Shown here piece after piece: positions 32,370 to 36,472 of a stretch of 36,472 nucleotides of DNA. A model generated the notes under the pieces. The model ran no database searches. It was not told where the DNA came from and was given only the letters and a program-made list of their open reading frames with translations. The first letter of the stretch is position 1. Every line of letters begins with the position of its first letter. Origin of the DNA: an uncultured Bacteroidota bacterium (GTDB lineage Bacteria > Bacteroidota > Bacteroidia > Flavobacteriales > Flavobacteriaceae); the NCBI GenBank assembly GCA_902536935.1, contig CACAZM010000018.1, forward strand, positions 1 through 36,472, in the 5' to 3' direction. The translations under genes and the position numbers were made by a program.

Positions 32370-33500
32370 ATGAGAAATATATACATTGCTTTGGGAAGCA
32401 ACATGGGCGATCGCCTAGCCAATCTTCAGCAAGCTGTTAATCGGATCGACAATGAAATTGGTCAAGTCTTGCAGTGCTCCTCTATATATGAAGTACCAGC
32501 TGTGGGTTTTTCTGGCGCCATTTTTTTAAATGCTTGTCTGGTTGCTGAGTCAGAAAAAACACCCAAAGCCATTTTGAAAGTCCTTAAAGCTATAGAAAAT
32601 AAAATGGGCAGAAAACCAGTTGCTGACGGGTTGTACCAAGATCGAATGATTGACCTCGATTTGATCATGGTTGACGATGAGGTTCTTTACTCCAACGAGT
32701 TGACGTTGCCTCACCCGCGATTTCATGATCGCTTGTTTGTCCTTCAACCCCTTTGTGAGATTGCTCCTGAAAAGAGTGTACCAAATATTAACCAAACTGT
32801 TGCTCAACTGAAGAAGACATGCTACGATCCCACCAAAATTTCTCCATTTCACGAAGGATTACAACGGCCTGCAATTCACTTTTTGAGACAATTCAATCGT
32901 ATTTGTGTAGAAGGCACTATTGGTTGTGGAAAGACAAGCTTGGCCAAACGAATAGCCGAAGATCTTCAGTCAAAGATTTTTTTGGAGCGTTTTGCTGAAA
33001 ATCCATTTTTACCCAAATTTTATGATGATGCAGACCGCTATGCTTTTCCATTAGAAATGTCATTTTTGGCGGACCGCTTTAAACAGCAACGCGAACTGTC
33101 CGAACAACTCAATTTGTTTGGTCAAGGTGTTGTGTCAGATTATGAAGTACACAAATCTTTGATTTTTACTCAGTTTACCCTATCATCTGATGAGTTTGCA
33201 CTTTATCGCACAATATTTTACAATATGATGCCCGATGTGCAAAAGCCAGACTTGTATATTTTACTGAAACAAACCACCCCCAGGTTATTGACAAATATCA
33301 AAAAAAGAGGGCGGAGCTATGAGCGAACGATTGATGCAGAATATTTGGATAAGGTGCGCCAGGGTTATCAAGACTTTAAGCGATCTCATCCAGACTGGAA
33401 CATTGTTGAAATCGACTTGAGCGAGCTCGATTTTGTGACAAACGACAGAGATTACCACAAAGTGATCAATCGGCTTAGAAGCGCTTTGTCAACGAACTAA
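32370..33500 (+). CDS. folK: Fusion of HPPK (FolK) and a deoxynucleoside kinase
   Basis: This 376-residue protein has two enzymes in one chain. Residues 1-158 are 6-hydroxymethyl-dihydropterin pyrophosphokinase: YIALGSNMGDRLANL, SSIYEVPAVG, and DRMIDLDLIMV with the metal-binding Asp pair, then TLPHPRFHDRLFVLQPL. Residues about 173-376 are a deoxynucleoside kinase: P-loop VEGTIGCGKTSL (GTIGCGKT at 182-189), LERFAENPFL, SDYEVHKSL (in place of DRS), and the Arg-rich lid KKRGRSYER. The first makes a folate precursor; the second salvages deoxynucleosides, probably purines. I chose ATG 32370 over the in-frame GTG 32364. Its tail overlaps the convergent methyltransferase by 26 bases. The fusion is, to my knowledge, common in flavobacteria. 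Confidence 0.92.
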   Translation: MRNIYIALGSNMGDRLANLQQAVNRIDNEIGQVLQCSSIYEVPAVGFSGAIFLNACLVAESEKTPKAILKVLKAIENKMGRKPVADGLYQDRMIDLDLIMVDDEVLYSNELTLPHPRFHDRLFVLQPLCEIAPEKSVPNINQTVAQLKKTCYDPTKISPFHEGLQRPAIHFLRQFNRICVEGTIGCGKTSLAKRIAEDLQSKIFLERFAENPFLPKFYDDADRYAFPLEMSFLADRFKQQRELSEQLNLFGQGVVSDYEVHKSLIFTQFTLSSDEFALYRTIFYNMMPDVQKPDLYILLKQTTPRLLTNIKKRGRSYERTIDAEYLDKVRQGYQDFKRSHPDWNIVEIDLSELDFVTNDRDYHKVINRLRSALSTN

Positions 33501-34011
33501 ACAATTCCCAAACAACCAGCCCTACACTAACTGAAACATTTAGAGAATGTTTTGTGCCTTTTTGAGGGATTTCCAATACCGCATCGGCAGCACTGACAAC
33601 CTCTTGTGATACACCTTTGACCTCATGTCCAAAGACCAACGCATAAGTGGTTTCAGGGAGAGGGTTAAAATCCGACAAACTTGTTGACCCTTCCGCCTGT
33701 TCGACTGCCAAAACGACGACCCCTTTGGATTTGAGATTTTGAATTGCATATATGGTGTTTTCACAGTATTGCCACTGCACACTTTCTGTCGCACCCAAAG
33801 CAGTTTTTCGAATGTCCTTGTGGGGCGGGGTTGCTGTAATCCCACATAGGAAAATTTCTTGGACTCTAAACGCATCAGCTGTACGGAAAATCGATCCGAC
33901 ATTATGGGTGCTTCTCACATTGTCTAAAACCAAAACAAGGGGACTTTTAGGGGCTTGTTTAAAGCTATCCAAATCCAGCCGGTTGAGCTCTTTATTTTTG
34001 AGTTTGCGCAT
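33475..34011 (-). CDS. SpoU/TrmH family RNA 2'-O-methyltransferase
   Basis: This 178-residue SPOUT-fold methyltransferase has motif 1 LDNVRSTHNVGSIFRTADAF (N37, R43), motif 2 LVFGHEVKGVS and motif 3 IPQKGTKHSLNVSVSVGLVVWE, which form the knot binding S-adenosylmethionine. It modifies a ribose 2'-OH in tRNA or rRNA. Short single-domain members include TrmH-like and TrmL-like enzymes, and the exact target cannot be told. A TATTTTTG box on the minus strand ends just four bases before the ATG, so the message may be leaderless. It is divergent from mutS and overlaps the folK fusion at the 3' end. Confidence 0.9.
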   Translation of the reverse strand: MRKLKNKELNRLDLDSFKQAPKSPLVLVLDNVRSTHNVGSIFRTADAFRVQEIFLCGITATPPHKDIRKTALGATESVQWQYCENTIYAIQNLKSKGVVVLAVEQAEGSTSLSDFNPLPETTYALVFGHEVKGVSQEVVSAADAVLEIPQKGTKHSLNVSVSVGLVVWELFSSLTKRF

Positions 34012-34015
34012 GAAT

Positions 34016-34023
34016 CAAAAATA
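34016..34023 (-). promoter_or_regulatory. -7 element abutting the TrmH-family start
   Basis: On the minus strand this is TATTTTTG followed by four bases and then the ATG at 34011. With Bacteroidota spacing, transcription would begin at about the first base of the start codon. The -33 element is not convincing (CAAA at 34036 and 34048 are off-spacing). Confidence 0.4.
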
Positions 34024-34087
34024 CAACTTGATTGGCAAACAATGTTCCAAAGCAAATAAGTATTTTAGCAATACAACACAATTGAAT

Positions 34088-36472
34088 TTGGCCGCAAAAA
34101 CATCATCCAAGGTAACACCGTTGATGAAGCAATACAATGAGATAAAGTTAAAATATCCAGATGCTTTGTTGTTGTTTCGTGTGGGGGATTTTTATGAGAC
34201 TTTTGGAAACGATGCGGTACGGGCAGCAGGCATTTTGGGAATTGTACTCACCAAAAGAGGTGCAGGTAGCACGAGTGAAACAGAGCTTGCGGGATTTCCT
34301 CATCATGCCTTGGAAACCTATCTCCCAAAATTGGTTCGAGCAGGTGAGAGAGTTGCCATTTGCGATCAATTAGAAGATCCAAAAGCAACAAAAAAATTGG
34401 TGAAACGCGGTGTGACCGAACTCATTACACCTGGGGTGACCTTGACAGAAGGGGTTTTGGATGAGAAATCAAACAACTTTGTCGCAGCCCTACATATTCA
34501 CAAACTAATGCATGGTTTGGCCTTTCTCGATATTTCCACCGGGGAGTTTCAACTCACCCAAGGAAGTCAAATGGAAATGGCGATGCTGATTCAACAATTG
34601 GATGTCAAAGAAGTTTTGGTTGCCAAGCCGATGAAAAAGCAAATCGTGGAAAGCTATGGTACACAGTTTCCAGCATATTTTTTGGAGGATTGGGTGTTTA
34701 ATGAGAATTATGCTACAGAGCAACTTCAAGATAAATTTGGGGTTGCTTCACTTAAGGGCTTTGGGATATCGGAATTGTCGGCTGGAGTTGTCGCTGCGGG
34801 TGTAATTCTTTACTATCTTAATGAAACTGAACATGCGCAGTTGGGTCATATTACGCAAATTCGTCGCTACGATCGAGAAGCACATATGTGGATGGATCCA
34901 TTCACCATTCGAAATTTGGAACTAATATACCCCAATGCGCCCCAGGCAACCACCCTTTTACAGGTTATGGATCACACCAAAACACCGATGGGTGGGCGCA
35001 TGCTCAAGCGTTGGATGGTTGCACCACTTACCGATTTAAAAGCCATTCAAAGACGCCAGGACGTGGTAACGGATTTTTATGAGCAACCCACCCAAAAACA
35101 GCGTATGCAAGACTTGCTCCAAGCTGTAGGGGATTTGGAGCGTTTGATGGCAAAAGTGGCTACTGGAAGAATTGGACCTAGAGCAATCAACCAGCTCAAA
35201 AACACACTGTTTCTGATTCCTGAGATCAAAGAAATTACATCTAAAAGTGATCAGAACGCCCTACAGTCTTTGGGGAATGGTTTGGAACCATGTAAGGATT
35301 GTTGCAAATGGATTTCGGAAAGATTATCCGAAGATGCCCCTGCGCAATTGGGTAAAGGGGACACTATCGCCGATGGTTTTTCTATTGAGCTCGATGAGTA
35401 TCGTTCAATGGCTCGAGGCGGAAAAAAAATCCTAGATGAAATGCTGAAAAGAGAGTCAGAAAGTACGGGGATTAGCTCACTAAAAATATCATATAATAAT
35501 GTGTTTGGGTATTATATCGAGGTGCGCAATACACACAAAGACAAGGTGCCAGAAACGTGGATTCGCAAGCAAACCCTAGTCAATGCTGAGCGCTATATAA
35601 CCGAAGAACTCAAGACATATGAAGCAAAAATTGTGGGGGCTGAAGACCAGATTTCACAACTTGAACAGCGCTTGTATCAAGAGCTTGTTGAGGGACTAGT
35701 ACCATACATAGAAAGTATACAGCAAAATGCACGTTTGTTGGCAGAGCTTGACTGTTTATGCGGTTTTGCCAGCATGGCCAAGACAATGAACTACCATTGC
35801 CCAATGGTCAATGATAGCGATTCGTTAACCATAATTCAAGGGCGTCATCCAGTGATTGAGTATCAAATGCCTCCGCAAGAATCCTATGTACCAAACGACT
35901 TGGTGCTGAACAAAAAAGACCAACAAATCATTATGATTACAGGGCCCAATATGTCGGGAAAATCGGCCGTTCTACGACAAACTGCACTGATTGTACTGAT
36001 GGCACAAGTAGGAAGTTATATCCCAGCAGATCGGGCTGAAATTGGAATTGTTGACAAACTCTTTACGCGAGTTGGGGCGAATGATAATATCTCATTGGGG
36101 GAATCAACCTTTATGGTCGAGATGAACGAAACCGCCGCTATTGTCAATAATTTGTCAGAACGTAGTTTGGTTTTGCTTGATGAGATTGGGCGAGGCACCA
36201 GCACCTATGATGGGATATCAATTGCGTGGGCGATTGCGACTTATTTACACGAACATCCTCACCGACCCAAAACTTTATTTGCTACACACTATCACGAACT
36301 CAATGAAATGACAGAGCAATATGAGCGGATTCAGAACTATACGGTTTCTGTTAAAGAGCTTAAAGATGAGGTATTGTTTTTACGAAAATTAGTTCCTGGT
36401 GGTAGCGCCCACAGCTTTGGAATTCATGTGGCAAAGATGGCAGGGATGCCTAAGTTTATCTTGCAGCAATCA
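34088..36472 (+). CDS. mutS: DNA mismatch repair protein MutS (3' end outside window)
   Basis: MutS recognises mismatches. The frame is open for 795 codons to the window edge. The N-terminal mismatch-reading motif GDFYETF (F35, E37) is followed by the connector, the lever and clamp regions (QTLVNAERYITEELKTYE), then Walker A TGPNMSGKSAVLRQ, ESTFMVEMNE, Walker B LVLLDEIGRGTSTYDG and ATHYHEL of the ATPase domain. The helix-turn-helix end is cut off. No ATG precedes the family block TPLMKQY in frame. TTG at 34088 gives MAAKTSSKVTPLMKQY, which fits flavobacterial MutS starts, so TTG is the likely start; TTG 34082 is an alternative, and ATG 34124 would lose conserved residues. A TATTTTAG box at 34061-34068 may be its -7 element. 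Confidence 0.93.
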   Translation, partial: MAAKTSSKVTPLMKQYNEIKLKYPDALLLFRVGDFYETFGNDAVRAAGILGIVLTKRGAGSTSETELAGFPHHALETYLPKLVRAGERVAICDQLEDPKATKKLVKRGVTELITPGVTLTEGVLDEKSNNFVAALHIHKLMHGLAFLDISTGEFQLTQGSQMEMAMLIQQLDVKEVLVAKPMKKQIVESYGTQFPAYFLEDWVFNENYATEQLQDKFGVASLKGFGISELSAGVVAAGVILYYLNETEHAQLGHITQIRRYDREAHMWMDPFTIRNLELIYPNAPQATTLLQVMDHTKTPMGGRMLKRWMVAPLTDLKAIQRRQDVVTDFYEQPTQKQRMQDLLQAVGDLERLMAKVATGRIGPRAINQLKNTLFLIPEIKEITSKSDQNALQSLGNGLEPCKDCCKWISERLSEDAPAQLGKGDTIADGFSIELDEYRSMARGGKKILDEMLKRESESTGISSLKISYNNVFGYYIEVRNTHKDKVPETWIRKQTLVNAERYITEELKTYEAKIVGAEDQISQLEQRLYQELVEGLVPYIESIQQNARLLAELDCLCGFASMAKTMNYHCPMVNDSDSLTIIQGRHPVIEYQMPPQESYVPNDLVLNKKDQQIIMITGPNMSGKSAVLRQTALIVLMAQVGSYIPADRAEIGIVDKLFTRVGANDNISLGESTFMVEMNETAAIVNNLSERSLVLLDEIGRGTSTYDGISIAWAIATYLHEHPHRPKTLFATHYHELNEMTEQYERIQNYTVSVKELKDEVLFLRKLVPGGSAHSFGIHVAKMAGMPKFILQQS

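Noticed and set aside
1-36472. Search for tRNA, rRNA, CRISPR arrays, transposases, integrases and riboswitches
   Set aside because: I saw no cloverleaf-like or repeat-spacer pattern, no mobile-element protein and no gap large enough to hide one; a covariance-model scan would be decisive.

Overview
The window looks like chromosome from a marine-type member of the Bacteroidota, most likely class Flavobacteriia. Four things point there. Most starts lack a Shine-Dalgarno sequence. Several genes are preceded by the Bacteroidota -7 element TAnnTTTG. The families are typical of the group (GH3-like adenylating enzyme, DUF2797, DUF6089, folK fused to a deoxynucleoside kinase, a long cytochrome oxidase subunit III). 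The gene neighbourhoods also match those known in flavobacteria. Coding density is very high: no gap exceeds about 120 bases, and there are many 1-30 base overlaps. I see no rRNA, tRNA, CRISPR array, insertion sequence or phage gene.

Layout. 1-256: 3' end of a TonB-type gene with a strong terminator. 345-5294: a cytochrome c oxidase biogenesis operon: heme O synthase, two subunit III genes, subunit IV, a SCO-like thioredoxin-fold protein without copper cysteines, a true SCO protein, a DUF420 membrane protein and a 71-residue membrane protein with an exported CxxC. 5378-11149: a five-gene MacAB-TolC-type efflux operon with one ATPase and two different permeases, behind a 22-base palindrome that may be an operator. 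11180-13322: tsaB, an Nfu-type Fe-S carrier with a doubled N-terminal domain, and a gamma-class carbonic anhydrase homologue.

13312-20527 (minus strand) is an envelope-biogenesis cluster: a small ACT-like protein, nadK, a DUF6089 barrel, uppS, bamA, two ompH/skp genes and murI. 20599-22064: pdxJ and an alpha/beta hydrolase. 22092-22925: a Bax-inhibitor-1 family membrane protein. 23045-26290: the proteostasis operon tig-clpP-clpX. 26287-28641: GH3-like and DUF2797 genes, divergent. 28638-32306 (minus): serine hydrolase, queuosine-precursor transporter and SppA. 32370-36472: folK-dNK fusion, a TrmH/SpoU methyltransferase (minus), and a mutS that starts at TTG and runs off the window.

Most of the window is core genome. 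The clearest anomaly is an abrupt fall in GC inside the alpha/beta hydrolase gene (about 50% to about 20% between sampled lines). The low GC continues through the Bax-inhibitor-1 gene to the trigger factor promoter, as if a foreign or recombined tract ended inside a gene. The Bax-inhibitor-1 protein also carries an unusual hydrophilic insertion. Other points of interest are a stand-alone C-terminal piece of what is usually a CBS-domain protein, the copper-less SCO / SCO / DUF420 / CxxC set, several forced TTG starts in the envelope cluster and mutS, possible leaderless promoters, and a terminator directly in front of murI.
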